Notes: generated from the letters alone by a model not told the origin. 64,000 bases of DNA from Pseudomonas viridiflava (GCF_900591205.1 NZ_UUPU01000001.1:62001-126000); one strand, 5' to 3'. Shown: positions 28,589 through 40,157, numbered from the stretch's first letter. Numbers and translations are program-made.

Positions 28589-30157
28589 ATGCCCCGGCCC
28601 AACCGCCATACACTCTTCCCCTTCCTCGCCTGGCTCCCGCGCCAAACCCGCGCCAGCGTCGGGCGGGACGCGCTGGTCGGCCTCAGCGGCGCGGTGCTCG
28701 CGTTGCCACAGTCGATTGCCTACGCGCTGATCGCCGGCCTGCCACCCGAATACGGTCTGTACGCCGCCATCATCCCGGTGCTGATCGCCTGCTTGTGGGG
28801 TTCGTCCTGGCACCTGATCTGCGGCCCCACGGCAGCGATTTCCATCGTGCTCTACGCCAGTGTCAGCCCCCTGGCCGTACCGGGTTCTCAGGACTACATC
28901 ACCTTGATCCTGTTGCTGACCTTCCTGGCGGGTGTTTTCCAGTGGTTGCTCGGCATGCTGCGCTTCGGCGCGCTGGTGAATTTTGTGTCGCATTCAGTGG
29001 TATTGGGTTTCACTCTGGGCGCTGCCGTGGTGATCGCCCTGGGGCAACTGCCTAACCTGCTGGGGCTGGATTTACCCAGCCAGGCGACGGCGATCAAGAG
29101 TTTGCTGGCGCTTGTGGATCACGGCGGGGAGTGGGATCACGCCTCGCTGGCACTTGGGCTTGGGACTTTGCTGGTGGGCGCATTGCTCAAGTACCTGGTG
29201 CCACGCTGGCCGACGCTGCTGATCGCCCTGGCCCTCGGTAGCCTGGTGGCATGGCTGTGGCCGGCGATGTTCGGGCATGTGGCGTTGGTCAGTTCGTTTA
29301 TCGGCAAACTGCCGCCGTTCAGCCCCTTGCCGATGGACCTGGATATGCTCCTGCGCCTGCTGCCGAGTGCCGTGGCGGTGGGTATGTTGGGGCTGGTCAC
29401 CAGTTTGTCGATTGCGCGTTCGCTGTCAGCGCGCTCCCAGCAATTGCTCGACGCCAATCAGGAAGTTCGTGCGCAGGGTTTGTCCAATATTGTGGGCGGT
29501 TTTTTCTCCGGGTACTTGTCGGCCGGTTCCTTTACCCGCTCCGGCCTCAGCTACGAGGCGGGGGCCTGTTCACCCTTGGCGGGGGTGTTTTCCGCACTGT
29601 GGGTGGCGCTGTTCGCCCTGTTTGGCGCGGCGCTGATCGCACACATTCCAATCCCGAGCATGGCCGCCAGCATCCTGTTGATTTGCTGGGGTCTGGTGGA
29701 TCATCGCGGCATTCGCGCGTTGTTCCGCGTCAGCCGTGCCGAGTTTGTGGTGATGGGCCTGACATGTGTCGCGACGTTGCTGCTGGAGCTGCAAACGGCG
29801 ATTTACGCCGGCGTATTGGCATCGTTGTTTTTCTACCTCAAGCGCACCTCGCAGCCTCGGGTTCAGCAGTGGCGCGACGGCGATGAAGATGTGTTGCGGG
29901 TGGGCGGCTCGATCTTTTTCGGCGCCAGCCATTACCTGCAAGTGCGCCTGCAAAGTTTGCAGGGCGAGCGCGTGGTGATCGAGGCGCAGCAGATCAATTT
30001 TATCGACTATTCCGGGGTGGAAATGCTGCACCAGGAAGCGCGAAGGTTGAAGCGTATGGGGCGCAGCCTGACATTGCGCCGGGCCCGGCCGCAGGTGGTG
30101 GAGGAGTTGAAGAAACTGGAAGGGGCCGACAAGTGCCCCCTGCATTTCGAAGACTGA
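28589..30157 (+). CDS. SulP family sulfate/anion permease with STAS domain
   Basis: This 522-residue inner-membrane transporter has the SulP signature (ALPQSIAYALIAGLPPEYGL), around 11 membrane segments, and a C-terminal STAS domain (about residues 430-520, with INFIDYSGVEMLHQEA). Position after betC and the choline-binding gene suggests transport of sulfate or of choline-sulfate itself, an inference from neighbours. The start at 28589 (MPRPNRHTLF) was preferred to an upstream ATG at 28544, which falls next to the REP element. Confidence 0.88.
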   Translation: MPRPNRHTLFPFLAWLPRQTRASVGRDALVGLSGAVLALPQSIAYALIAGLPPEYGLYAAIIPVLIACLWGSSWHLICGPTAAISIVLYASVSPLAVPGSQDYITLILLLTFLAGVFQWLLGMLRFGALVNFVSHSVVLGFTLGAAVVIALGQLPNLLGLDLPSQATAIKSLLALVDHGGEWDHASLALGLGTLLVGALLKYLVPRWPTLLIALALGSLVAWLWPAMFGHVALVSSFIGKLPPFSPLPMDLDMLLRLLPSAVAVGMLGLVTSLSIARSLSARSQQLLDANQEVRAQGLSNIVGGFFSGYLSAGSFTRSGLSYEAGACSPLAGVFSALWVALFALFGAALIAHIPIPSMAASILLICWGLVDHRGIRALFRVSRAEFVVMGLTCVATLLLELQTAIYAGVLASLFFYLKRTSQPRVQQWRDGDEDVLRVGGSIFFGASHYLQVRLQSLQGERVVIEAQQINFIDYSGVEMLHQEARRLKRMGRSLTLRRARPQVVEELKKLEGADKCPLHFED

Positions 30158-30206
30158 ATGCAGCTAACAATCTGCACAGTTCAAATGTGGCCACTTTGGA
30201 TCGGTG

Positions 30207-31024
30207 TTAAGCCAACTGCCTGCGCAACTCAGCCAACACCGGCGCCGAGTCCGGGCGCACGCCGCGCCACAGGTAGAAGGCTTCCGCCGCCTGCTCCACC
30301 AGCATGCCCAGGCCGTCCATCGCCACGGCTGCGCCTTGCTCGCTGGCCCAACGGCAGAACGCGGTCGGTTCCTTGGCGTACATCATGTCGTAGCAGAACG
30401 TCTTGCCCGGTTCGATCAGGCTTGCGGCAATCGGCGGTACATCGCCTGACAGGCTGGCGGACGTGGCATTGATGATCACGTCCACCGGCTCACGCAGCCA
30501 GTCGAAACCGCTGGCAGACACCGGGCCCAGATCGTCGAACAGCTCAGCGAGTAACTCGGCTTTTTCCACGGTGCGGTTGGCGATGATCAGCGAAGCGGGC
30601 CGCTCGGCCAGCAACGGCTCCAACGCCCCGCGCACCGCGCCACCGGCGCCCAACAGCAGAATGCGTTTGCCTTGCAGGCTCAACCCGGCGTTCACCGTGA
30701 GGTCGCGCACCAGGCCCGCGCCGTCGGTGTTATCACCGAGCAATGTGCCGTCGGCCAGCTTGCTCAGGGTGTTCACCGCGCCAGCGCGTTGGGCGCGTTC
30801 GGTCAAGGTGTTGGCCAGGCGGTAGGCGTCTTCCTTGAACGGCACGGTGACGTTGGCGCCACGGCCGTGCTGAAAAAACTCACGGGCACAGCCGGTGAAA
30901 TCCTCCAGTGGCGCGAGCAAGGTGCTGTAGTCCAGTTGCTCACCGGTCTGCTCGGCGAACATCCGGTGAATCAGCGGCGACTTGCTGTGGCCGATGGGGT
31001 TGCCGAACACCACATAACGATCCA

Positions 31025-31025
<1 letters not shown>
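30207..31025 (-). CDS. aroE: Shikimate dehydrogenase (NADP-dependent)
   Basis: This 272-residue enzyme reduces 3-dehydroshikimate to shikimate in aromatic amino acid synthesis. The substrate motif GHSKSPLIH, the catalytic Lys in [10 protein letters not shown], and the NADP loop [10 protein letters not shown] with ANRT are present. Its ATG overlaps the hemF stop by one base (TGATG), so it is translated together with hemF. Confidence 0.96.
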
Positions 31026-31981
<956 letters not shown>

Positions 31982-32116
31982 CTACGCGAGGCCATTGGGC
32001 GTCGGCGGCGAATGGGCGCACAGGATACCACCGCACCCCGTTGCGCCGCAGTTGACGAAGATCAAGCTTAGGAGTGGGATAGGGGGCTACGCGATTCGAC
32101 CTCAGGAGAAGTGCAG

Positions 32117-33094
32117 ATGGCCAAACGTATCCAGTTCAGCGCCCATGGCGGCCCCGAAGTGCTTGAGTATGTGGACTACACGCCGGCAGAGCCGGGCCCG
32201 CAGCAGGTTCGCGTGCGCAACGAGGCCATCGGCCTGAACTTCATCGACACCTATTTGCGCAGTGGTCTCTATGCGCCGCCAGCCCTGCCATCCGGTTTGG
32301 GCGCCGAGGGTGCCGGTGTGGTTGACGCTGTGGGCAGCGAGGTCACGCAGTTTAAAGTCGGTGATCGTGTGGCCTATGGCAGCGGCCCACTCGGTGCCTA
32401 TAGCGAGCTGCACGTGTTGCCCGCCGCCAACCTGGTGCACCTGCCGGATGAGATCAGCTTCGAACAAGCCGCCGGCGCCATGCTCAAGGGCCTGACCGTG
32501 CAGTACCTGCTGCGCCAGACCTATGAGCTCAAGGGCGGCGAAACCATCCTGTTCCACGCCGCCGCCGGTGGCGTGGGCTCCCTGGCCTGCCAATGGGCCA
32601 AGGCCCTGGGCGTGAAGTTGATCGGTACGGTCAGTTCGCCGGAAAAAGCCGCCCTGGCCAAATCCCTCGGTGCCTGGGAAACCATCGACTACAGCAAGGA
32701 AAATGTCGCACAGCGTGTACTGGAATTGACCGACGGCAAAAAAGTCCCGGTGGTGTACGACGGCGTCGGCAAGGACACCTGGCTGACCTCGCTGGACAGC
32801 GTGGCGCCGCGTGGGCTGGTGGTGAGTTTCGGGAATGCCTCAGGCGCAGTGGATGGTGTGAATTTGGGGATTCTGTCAGCCAAGGGCTCGCTGTACGTCA
32901 CCCGGCCGACACTGGCGACCTATGCCAACAACCCGCAGAATCTGCAAGCGATGGCAGATGACCTGTTCTCGATGATCAAGAGCGCCAAGGTGCGCATTGA
33001 CATCAACCAGCGGTTTTCGCTGGCGGAAGCGGCCAAGGCACAGACGGAGTTGTCGGCGCGGCGCACAACCGGGTCGACCATTCTGTTGCCCTGA
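32117..33094 (+). CDS. qor: NADPH:quinone oxidoreductase (zeta-crystallin type)
   Basis: This 325-residue MDR-family enzyme lacks catalytic zinc ligands and has the NADPH loop AAAGGVGSLACQWAKALG. It reduces quinones by one or two electrons. I set the start at ATG 32117, 8 bp after AGGAG; the GTG at 32111 is too close to that site. It is followed by a REP element before the convergent tsaC. Confidence 0.93.
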   Translation: MAKRIQFSAHGGPEVLEYVDYTPAEPGPQQVRVRNEAIGLNFIDTYLRSGLYAPPALPSGLGAEGAGVVDAVGSEVTQFKVGDRVAYGSGPLGAYSELHVLPAANLVHLPDEISFEQAAGAMLKGLTVQYLLRQTYELKGGETILFHAAAGGVGSLACQWAKALGVKLIGTVSSPEKAALAKSLGAWETIDYSKENVAQRVLELTDGKKVPVVYDGVGKDTWLTSLDSVAPRGLVVSFGNASGAVDGVNLGILSAKGSLYVTRPTLATYANNPQNLQAMADDLFSMIKSAKVRIDINQRFSLAEAAKAQTELSARRTTGSTILLP

Positions 33095-33125
33095 GGCAAT
33101 AAATCTCCAGAGGTTGTAAGGGCCT

Positions 33126-33199
33126 CTTCGCGGGCAAGCCCGCTCCCACATTTTGATGTGTTAACCCATTCAAATGTGGGAGCCGGGCTTGCCCGCGAT
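33126..33199. repeat. REP palindrome
   Basis: The inverted arms GGGCAAGCCCGCTCCCACAT and AATGTGGGAGCCGGGCTTGC enclose a 20-bp spacer between qor and tsaC, which converge here. Confidence 0.82.
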
Positions 33200-33214
33200 G
33201 GGCACGCCACGGTC

Positions 33215-33772
33215 TCAGGAAGGCCGCACCACCGCGCCCGTCGCCAGATTGCGAATCAGGCTGGGGTTCTTGCGCCCGCCCAGGGCGCCACCCAATACCA
33301 GGTCCACCTGACCACGAAAATACTGCTCCACGCGGATCCGCGAGCGCGCCGCCGGACGGCCTTGGGGGTTGGCCGAGGTGGAAATCAACGGCCCCACCAG
33401 CGAGCACAAATCCCGCACCAACGGATGGTCGGTAACCCGCAACGCGACCGTGTCGTGCACCCCGGTCACCCATTCCGGCAGCAAGTCCTGATGGGGCACC
33501 AGCCAGGTATTGGGCCCTGGCCAGGTGCTGGCCATGCGGTCGATCCAGTCCTGGGGGAAGTCTTCGAACAAAAAGTCGAACTGACGAATGTTGTCCGCCA
33601 CCAGGATCAGGCCCTTGTCCACCGAGCGGTTCTTGATCGCGAGCAAACGGTCCACCGCTTCTTCATTCCACGGGTCACAGCCCAAGCCCCATACCGCCTC
33701 GGTTGGGTAGGCGATCACCGCGCCTGCGCGAATTTCCCGTGCGGTTTCCAGCACACGCCACCTGTTGACCAT
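33215..33772 (-). CDS. tsaC: Threonylcarbamoyl-AMP synthase (YrdC/Sua5 family)
   Basis: This 185-residue enzyme makes the threonylcarbamoyl-adenylate used for tRNA t6A modification. Motifs [28 protein letters not shown] and [14 protein letters not shown] match the TsaC branch without the extra Sua5 domain. It is followed on the chromosome by qor (convergent) and preceded by dprA on the same strand, 58 bp away. Confidence 0.95.
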   Translation of the reverse strand: MVNRWRVLETAREIRAGAVIAYPTEAVWGLGCDPWNEEAVDRLLAIKNRSVDKGLILVADNIRQFDFLFEDFPQDWIDRMASTWPGPNTWLVPHQDLLPEWVTGVHDTVALRVTDHPLVRDLCSLVGPLISTSANPQGRPAARSRIRVEQYFRGQVDLVLGGALGGRKNPSLIRNLATGAVVRPS

Positions 33773-33830
33773 TGCTCACTCTCCAGACTAAAGCTCTGGG
33801 CAGTTTACCGATCTTCTTTACAAAACCCAG

Positions 33831-34934
33831 CTACAAAAGCTGGCCGCGCGCCAGCCAGCGCCCGCTTTCACAGATCACCAAGCCTTCCAGCTCAAGCTCG
33901 GTCAGGCTCGCCAGCACCTGGGCCATCGACCGGCCACTGGCAATCGCCAAGGCTTCGCTGGTGTGAGGCGCCGCGTGCAGCAGCGCCACCAGCGGGTGGG
34001 TGACCGGTATCGCCAACGGGCGTGACAACGCCTGCCAGCCGCGCAACCCTTCCAGAATGTGTTCGATGGTTTCCACCAGCATCGCGCCCTCGCGGATCAA
34101 CTGGTGGCAGCCCTTGGCGCCAGGGTGGTGGATGGAACCCGGGATCGCGTACACCTCACGCCCCTGTTCGGCCGCGAGCTTCGCCGTGATCAGCGACCCG
34201 CTGGCCATGCCGGCTTCCACCACCAGCACGCCCAGGGACAAGCCGCTGATGATCCGGTTGCGCCGTGGAAAGTTCGCGGCCTGGGGCGGGGCGTCCAACG
34301 GGAACTCGGAAACCACGGCGCTGCCTTGCTCAATCATCGCCGCTGCGAGGCGTCGGTGGCGCTGTGGATAAAAATTTTCGAGGCCGGTGCCGAGTACGCC
34401 GATGGTCTGCCCGCCGACCTCCAATGCGGCTTGATGCGCCGCACCGTCGATGCCCAACGCAAGGCCGCTGGTGATAACAAAACCAGCACTCGCCAGGCTG
34501 CGGGAAAACGCTGCGGCGGTGTCCATCCCGGGGCGGGAAGCACGGCGGCTGCCGACCATCGCCACCTGCGGTTTTTCCAGAATCGCAGGGTCCCCGGCGA
34601 CAAATAAAAGCGGCGGTGCGGCGTCGATCTGGGCAAGAAGTGCGGGGTACTCAGGCTGGTCCCACATCAACAAATGCTGGGCCGGTTGCTCCAACCAGGC
34701 TAACGCCTTGGCGGCACCATCGCGGATTTCAGGGCTACGCCGGGCATCGGCACTCACGGCCGGCAAGCCAAGCGAGCGCCAGGCACTGGCCGGGGCACTG
34801 ATGGCTTTGGAGGCAGAGCCGAAGGCTTCGATCAACACATGAAAACGCTTGGGACCCAGTTCCGGCAGCCTGTGCAAGCGTAGCCGGGCTTCCAGTTCTG
34901 ACGGGGAAATTTCACTGCTGTTTATCGGAATCAT
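33831..34934 (-). CDS. dprA: DNA-processing protein DprA
   Basis: This 367-residue protein loads RecA onto incoming single-stranded DNA during transformation. The Rossmann-like core has MVGSRRASRPG, GLALGIDGAAHQAAL and GTGLENFYPQRHR. The N-terminus (residues 1-70) is a SAM-like domain and the C-terminus (about 305-367) a winged-helix-like domain. Two perfect DnaA boxes lie at or near this gene (34363 inside it, 34960 just upstream). Confidence 0.94.
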   Translation of the reverse strand: MIPINSSEISPSELEARLRLHRLPELGPKRFHVLIEAFGSASKAISAPASAWRSLGLPAVSADARRSPEIRDGAAKALAWLEQPAQHLLMWDQPEYPALLAQIDAAPPLLFVAGDPAILEKPQVAMVGSRRASRPGMDTAAAFSRSLASAGFVITSGLALGIDGAAHQAALEVGGQTIGVLGTGLENFYPQRHRRLAAAMIEQGSAVVSEFPLDAPPQAANFPRRNRIISGLSLGVLVVEAGMASGSLITAKLAAEQGREVYAIPGSIHHPGAKGCHQLIREGAMLVETIEHILEGLRGWQALSRPLAIPVTHPLVALLHAAPHTSEALAIASGRSMAQVLASLTELELEGLVICESGRWLARGQLL

Positions 34935-34997
34935 TTGATCATCCTTGACCGGAACAAGCTGTGGATAACTCTGTTGGTAACTTATTTAGCAGGCTAT

Positions 34998-35774
34998 TTA
35001 TTGCGTTTGTCGGGCAGTCTCGAAACGGTCCATTACTGCCAGCGCCCGCGAGGCGCTGAGGACCAGGCCATAACTGAGTTTTTCATAGGTCCGAAACACC
35101 AGCAGGGTGCCGGCACGCTCCTCGGGAAGCTTCAGCGGGGCGCCATTGAGAGGGTCGCGAACGCTGGCGCCGGTTTTGATGATGGTCAGCAGTTGGCCCT
35201 CGACCAGACCATCGCGACGGCCTTTATTGAGGGTCACGGCGTCCAGCACGCCGATCTGGGTCACGCCCTTGGGGATGTCGATGATGTGCCCTTGAATAAA
35301 GGACGTGGATTGCGGCGCCTTGAGGCTGGCCGAATCAACCGGGGGCTGCACGCGTAGCAAGCGGTCGCCTGGGCGTACCTCTTGTGTCACCCGTTGCAAG
35401 GCGAGGGTGGTGAGGTCGCCGGCGGTGATAAACCGTGCAGTGCCGATGTCATCGGCGTTAACCCCCAGCAGCTCGTGGGTTTGCGGGTCGGTGTAGACCT
35501 TGCCGCGGCGCACAATGCCATAGCCGGGCTGGGTCGGGTCCAGGTTGCCCCGGGCATATACAAGCTCGCCATTGGCCCCCAGCACCCGCCCGGTCTCGGC
35601 CGCAACGACGTAGGGCGCGTGGTCCAGATCCTCGGGGGTATCCAGAATGCGGTTATGCAGTAAAAAGCGCTGGATGGCCTGTTGCGTCGGTTGATCCAGA
35701 CGCTGGGCAGGTTGGGGAAGCAGGGCCATGGCAAGCGGGGCCCACAGCAGCAAGACGAGTAGCGATTTCCTCAT
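34998..35774 (-). CDS. TsaP-like protein lacking the LysM domain
   Basis: This 258-residue protein has a signal peptide (MRKSLLVLLLWAPLAMA) and then goes straight into the conserved C-terminal TsaP/FlgT-like region (RFLLHNRILDTPEDL, YVVAAETGRVLGANGELVYA, YTDPQTHELLGVNADDIG, GVTQIGVLDAVTLNKG, ERAGTLLVFRTYEKLSYGLV). The usual Pseudomonas protein at this locus is about 340 residues with a LysM peptidoglycan-binding domain between signal and C-terminal region. Here roughly 80 residues, including LysM, are absent without any frameshift. In type IV piliated species TsaP helps anchor the PilQ secretin to peptidoglycan. The gene is divergent from def. Confidence 0.8.
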   Translation of the reverse strand: MRKSLLVLLLWAPLAMALLPQPAQRLDQPTQQAIQRFLLHNRILDTPEDLDHAPYVVAAETGRVLGANGELVYARGNLDPTQPGYGIVRRGKVYTDPQTHELLGVNADDIGTARFITAGDLTTLALQRVTQEVRPGDRLLRVQPPVDSASLKAPQSTSFIQGHIIDIPKGVTQIGVLDAVTLNKGRRDGLVEGQLLTIIKTGASVRDPLNGAPLKLPEERAGTLLVFRTYEKLSYGLVLSASRALAVMDRFETARQTQ

Positions 35775-35909
35775 GGGGTCAATCTCCTTTATTATGTGCG
35801 TTCGCGTGAAATGCCATAGCCTTCGCGGCTTTCGAACCTTTCACACCGGCGGTCTGGGTCCATCCCAACGCCGATTTGCCTTTACCTCACATGTGCAGCA
35901 ATTACGCTT

Positions 35910-36416
35910 ATGGCTATTTTGAACATCCTCGAATTCCCCGACTCGCGCCTGCGCACGATCGCCAAACCGGTGGCCGTAGTGGACGACAAGGTTCGTCAGT
36001 TGGTCGATGACATGTTTGAAACAATGTATGAGGCCCCGGGCATCGGCCTCGCCGCGACCCAGGTCAACGTGCATCAGCGCGTCGTGGTCATGGACCTGTC
36101 GGAAGATCGCAGCGAACCCAGGGTGTTTATCAACCCCGAGTTCGAACCGCTGACCGACGAGATGGGCGAATACCAGGAAGGCTGCCTGTCGGTGCCGGAG
36201 TTCTACGAGAACGTCGAACGCCCGCTGCGCGTGAAGATCAAGGCCCTGGACCGTGATGGCAAACCCTACGAGCTGGTCGCCGACGGCCTGCTGGCTGTGT
36301 GCATTCAGCACGAATGCGACCACCTCAACGGCAAGCTGTTTGTCGATTACCTGTCCACGCTTAAACGCGACCGGATCAAGAAGAAGCTGGAAAAAAAGCA
36401 TCGCCAGCAAGCTTGA
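35910..36416 (+). CDS. def: Peptide deformylase
   Basis: This 168-residue metal enzyme removes the N-formyl group from new proteins. The three motifs are complete: [16 protein letters not shown] with C92, and HECDH with H134, E135 and H138. It starts the def-fmt-rsmB-trkA block. A hairpin terminator after it (36430-36457) probably attenuates reading into fmt. Confidence 0.97.
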   Translation: MAILNILEFPDSRLRTIAKPVAVVDDKVRQLVDDMFETMYEAPGIGLAATQVNVHQRVVVMDLSEDRSEPRVFINPEFEPLTDEMGEYQEGCLSVPEFYENVERPLRVKIKALDRDGKPYELVADGLLAVCIQHECDHLNGKLFVDYLSTLKRDRIKKKLEKKHRQQA

Positions 36417-36429
36417 TGCCCTTCTTCCA

Positions 36430-36457
36430 AAGGCTTGCTGCGGCAAGCCTTTTTCTT
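36430..36457 (+). terminator. Intrinsic terminator/attenuator between def and fmt
   Basis: The stem AAGGCTTGC pairs with GCAAGCCTT around a TGCG loop and is followed by TTTTCTTTT. It lies inside what is usually treated as one operon. Confidence 0.85.
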
Positions 36458-36485
36458 TTGTGACTGTTTTTAACCGAGACCTCCC

Positions 36486-37439
36486 ATGACCGAGCCATTG
36501 CGCATTGTTTTTGCCGGCACTCCCGAATTCGCAGCCGAACACCTCAAGGCGCTGCTTGCCAGCCCTTATGACATTGTCGCGGTGTACACCCAGCCGGATC
36601 GCCCGGCCGGTCGCGGGCAAAAACTGATGCCGAGCCCGGTCAAGCAGCTGGCGCTTGAACACAACATTGCGGTGCTGCAACCGCCGACGCTGCGCAACGC
36701 CGAGGCCCAGGCGGAACTCGCCGCATTGAAGCCGGACCTGCTGGTGGTGGTGGCCTATGGCTTGATCCTGCCTCAGGTTGTGCTGGATATCCCGCGCCTG
36801 GGCTGCATCAACAGCCATGCGTCACTGCTGCCACGCTGGCGCGGTGCGGCGCCGATCCAGCGCGCCGTGCAAGCGGGCGACAGTCAAAGCGGCGTGACCG
36901 TGATGCGCATGGAGGCGGGTCTGGACACCGGCCCGATGCTGCTCAAAGTCACCACCCCAATCACCGCTGAAGACACCGGCGGCAGCCTGCACGACCGCCT
37001 GGCCAAGCTGGGCCCGCCCGCCGTGATCCAGGCCATTGCCGGCCTGGCCGCCGGCACCCTGCAAGGCGAAGTGCAGGACGACAGCCTCGCCACCTACGCC
37101 CACAAGCTGAACAAAGACGAAGCACGCATCGACTGGAGCCGCCCGGCCGTGGAGCTGGAACGCCTGGTGCGCGCCTTCAACCCATGGCCGATCTGCCACA
37201 GCACCCTCAATGGCGAAGCCCTGAAAGTGCTCGCCGCCACCTTGGCCGATGGCAAAGGCGCCCCCGGCGAGATTATCGGCGCCAGCAAGGACGGCCTGTT
37301 GGTGGCCTGCGGTGAGCAGGCGCTGTGCCTGACGCGTCTGCAATTGCCCGGTGGCAAGGCGCTTAACTTCAGCGATGTGTTCAACAGCCGTCGTGAGAAA
37401 TTTGCCTTGGGCACGGTTCTCGGGGCGGTCGCTCAATGA
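36486..37439 (+). CDS. fmt: Methionyl-tRNA formyltransferase
   Basis: This 317-residue enzyme formylates initiator Met-tRNA using 10-formyl-tetrahydrofolate. The catalytic segment [18 protein letters not shown] holds the Asn-His pair, and the C-terminal tRNA-binding domain spans about 205-317. Its stop overlaps the rsmB start by 4 bp (ATGA). Confidence 0.97.
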   Translation: MTEPLRIVFAGTPEFAAEHLKALLASPYDIVAVYTQPDRPAGRGQKLMPSPVKQLALEHNIAVLQPPTLRNAEAQAELAALKPDLLVVVAYGLILPQVVLDIPRLGCINSHASLLPRWRGAAPIQRAVQAGDSQSGVTVMRMEAGLDTGPMLLKVTTPITAEDTGGSLHDRLAKLGPPAVIQAIAGLAAGTLQGEVQDDSLATYAHKLNKDEARIDWSRPAVELERLVRAFNPWPICHSTLNGEALKVLAATLADGKGAPGEIIGASKDGLLVACGEQALCLTRLQLPGGKALNFSDVFNSRREKFALGTVLGAVAQ

Positions 37440-38746
37440 ACCCGCGTCTGGCCGCCGCCAAGGCACTCGCCGCCGTCCTCAACGGCAAGGCTTCGCTGAA
37501 CAGTTCGCTGCCCACCCAACTGGACAAGGTTGAGGACCGTGATCGCGGTTTTACCCAGGACCTGGCCTTTGGCACGGCCCGTTGGCAGCCGCGTTTGTCG
37601 GCGCTGGCGGCCAAACTGCTGCAAAAGCCGTTCAAGGCGGCCGACGCCGATGTGGAGGCGCTGCTGCTGGTGGGCCTCTATCAGTTGCTCTACACCCGCG
37701 TACCGGCCCACGCCGCTATCGGTGAAACCGTCGGTTGCGCCGACAAGCTGAAAAAGCCCTGGGCCAAGGCCCTGCTCAATGCTGTGCTGCGCCGCGCCCA
37801 GCGTGAAAGCGAAGCGCTGCTGGCTGAGTTGGAGCATGACCCGGTGGTGCGTACCGCCCACCCACGCTGGCTGCAAAAATCCCTGAAAGCCTTCTGGCCT
37901 GAGCAATGGGAAGCCATTTGCGCGGCCAACAATGCGCATCCACCGATGATTTTGCGGGTCAACCGTCGCCATCACAGCCGTGACGCGTACCTGCAATTGC
38001 TCACCGATGCCGGCCTCAACGCCACACCTTGCGTGTACAGCGTCGACGGCATCGTGCTCGAAGCGGCCGCCGACGTGCGCAGCTTGCCGGGCTTCGCCGA
38101 AGGCTGGATCAGCGTGCAGGACGAAGCCGCACAACTGGCCGCCGACCTGCTCGACCTGGCTCCGGGCCAACGTGTACTGGACGCCTGCTGCGCACCTGGC
38201 GGTAAGACGTGTCACATCCTGGAAGTCGAAAAAGACCTGGCGGGTGTAGTCGCTGTCGACCTGGAAGCCAAGCGCCTGGTGCGCGTACGCGAAAACCTTG
38301 CGCGCCTGGGCCTGAGCGCCGAGTTGATTGCCGCGGACGGCCGCGACACCGCCACCTGGTGGGATGGCAAACCGTTCCAGCGCATCCTGCTGGACGCGCC
38401 GTGTTCGGCCACCGGCGTGATCCGCCGCCACCCGGATATCAAGCTCACCCGCCAACCCGACGACATTGCCGCCCTGGCCGCGCTGCAAGGCGAACTGCTC
38501 GACGCCCTGTGGCCAACCCTGGAAGTCGGCGGCATTCTGCTTTACGCCACTTGCTCCACGTTGCCGACCGAAAACACCGAGGTGATCGAAGCCTTCCTCG
38601 CCCGCACCAGCGGCGCCCGTGAGCTGGACCTCGCCACGACGGCCGGGATCAAGCAGCCCCACGGCCGCCAACTGCTCGCGCAAGAAGGCGGACACGATGG
38701 CTTCTACTACGCCAAACTGATCAAGATTGCCGCCGCTCGCGGCTGA
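37436..38746 (+). CDS. rsmB: 16S rRNA (cytosine-967 C5) methyltransferase
   Basis: This 436-residue protein has an N-terminal NusB-like RNA-binding domain (about 1-135) and a SAM methyltransferase domain. Motifs are [10 protein letters not shown] (SAM loop), DAPCSATG and [11 protein letters not shown] with the two catalytic cysteines. It is translationally coupled to fmt. Confidence 0.96.
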   Translation: MNPRLAAAKALAAVLNGKASLNSSLPTQLDKVEDRDRGFTQDLAFGTARWQPRLSALAAKLLQKPFKAADADVEALLLVGLYQLLYTRVPAHAAIGETVGCADKLKKPWAKALLNAVLRRAQRESEALLAELEHDPVVRTAHPRWLQKSLKAFWPEQWEAICAANNAHPPMILRVNRRHHSRDAYLQLLTDAGLNATPCVYSVDGIVLEAAADVRSLPGFAEGWISVQDEAAQLAADLLDLAPGQRVLDACCAPGGKTCHILEVEKDLAGVVAVDLEAKRLVRVRENLARLGLSAELIAADGRDTATWWDGKPFQRILLDAPCSATGVIRRHPDIKLTRQPDDIAALAALQGELLDALWPTLEVGGILLYATCSTLPTENTEVIEAFLARTSGARELDLATTAGIKQPHGRQLLAQEGGHDGFYYAKLIKIAAARG

Positions 38747-38768
38747 ACGGGTTTAAGGGAGTGACCGG

Positions 38769-40142
38769 ATGAAAATCATCATCCTTGGGGCAGGGCAGGT
38801 TGGCGGCACATTGGCCGAGCATTTGGCCAGCGAAGCCAACGACATCACCGTGGTCGATACCGATGCCGAGCGCCTGCGCAACCTCGGTGACCGCCTGGAC
38901 ATCCGAACCGTACAAGGTCGTGCGTCATTTCCTACGGTGCTGCGTCAGGCGGGTGCCGACGACGCCGACATGCTGGTGGCGGTGACCAATAGCGACGAAA
39001 CCAATATGGTCGCCTGCCAGGTCGCCCACACCCTGTTCCACACGCCCACCAAAATCGCCCGAGTGCGTGAGGCGGCTTACCTGACCCGCGCAGGGCTTTT
39101 CGACAACGACGCGATTCCAGTGGATGTGTTGATCAGCCCCGAGCAGGTGGTCACCCATTACATCAAGCGCCTGATCGAGATTCCCGGCGCCTTGCAGGTG
39201 ATCGACTTTGCCGGCGGCAAGGCGCAACTGGTCGCGGTCAAAGCCTATTACGGCGGCCCGCTGGTGGGCCAGCAACTGCGTCAGTTGCGTGAACACATGC
39301 CGAACGTGGAAACCCGCGTAGCGGCGATTTTCCGACGTGACCGGCCGATCCTGCCCCAGGGCGATACGGTGATCGAGGCCGACGACGAAGTGTTTTTCAT
39401 CGCCGCCAAAGCAAATATTCGCGCAGTGATGAGTGAAATGCGCCGCCTGGATGAAACCTACAAACGCATCGTGATCGCCGGTGGCGGGCAGATCGGCGAG
39501 CGCCTGGCCGAGGCTATCGAAAGCCGTTACCAAGTGAAAATCATCGAGATGAGCCCGGCACGCTGCCGGCACTTGTCCGACACCCTCGACAGCACCGTCG
39601 TACTCCAGGGCAGCGCCTCGGACCGTGACTTGCTGATGGAAGAAAACATCGCCGACGCCGATATCTTCCTGGCGCTGACCAACGATGACGAGGCCAACAT
39701 CATGTCGTCCTTGCTGGCCAAGCGGCTCGGGGCGAAGAAGGTGATGACCATCATCAACAACCCGGCGTATGTGGACCTGATCCAGGGCGGCGATATCGAC
39801 ATCGCCATCAGCCCGCAACTGGCGACCATCGGCACCTTGCTGGCCCATGTGCGCCGTGGCGACATCGTCAGCGTGCACTCCCTGCGCCGTGGCGCGGCGG
39901 AAGCCATCGAGGCGATTGCCCATGGTGATTCGAAGTCGAGCAAGGTGATCGGCAAGGCCATCCGCGATATCGGCTTGCCGCCGGGCACCACCATCGGCGC
40001 GATCATTCGTGACGAAGAGGTGATCATTGCCCACGACGACACGGTGATTGCCACCGGTGACCATGTGATTTTGTTCCTGGTGGATAAAAAACATATCCGC
40101 GATGTGGAGAAACTGTTCCACGTGGGCCTGAGTTTTTTCTAA
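38769..40142 (+). CDS. trkA: Trk potassium uptake regulatory protein TrkA
   Basis: This 457-residue cytoplasmic protein gates the Trk K+ channel by binding nucleotides. It has two RCK units, each with a Rossmann loop ([16 protein letters not shown] at the start and [17 protein letters not shown] near residue 235) followed by a TrkA-C domain. GGGAG sits before the ATG. It ends the def-fmt-rsmB-trkA block; a palindrome follows. Confidence 0.96.
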   Translation: MKIIILGAGQVGGTLAEHLASEANDITVVDTDAERLRNLGDRLDIRTVQGRASFPTVLRQAGADDADMLVAVTNSDETNMVACQVAHTLFHTPTKIARVREAAYLTRAGLFDNDAIPVDVLISPEQVVTHYIKRLIEIPGALQVIDFAGGKAQLVAVKAYYGGPLVGQQLRQLREHMPNVETRVAAIFRRDRPILPQGDTVIEADDEVFFIAAKANIRAVMSEMRRLDETYKRIVIAGGGQIGERLAEAIESRYQVKIIEMSPARCRHLSDTLDSTVVLQGSASDRDLLMEENIADADIFLALTNDDEANIMSSLLAKRLGAKKVMTIINNPAYVDLIQGGDIDIAISPQLATIGTLLAHVRRGDIVSVHSLRRGAAEAIEAIAHGDSKSSKVIGKAIRDIGLPPGTTIGAIIRDEEVIIAHDDTVIATGDHVILFLVDKKHIRDVEKLFHVGLSFF

Positions 40143-40157
40143 GTGTGAACATCCCAG

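Noticed and set aside
40115..40128. GTTCCACGTGGGCC near the end of trkA as a parS site
   Set aside because: It breaks the right half of the palindrome at two positions and lies in coding sequence; too weak to call.
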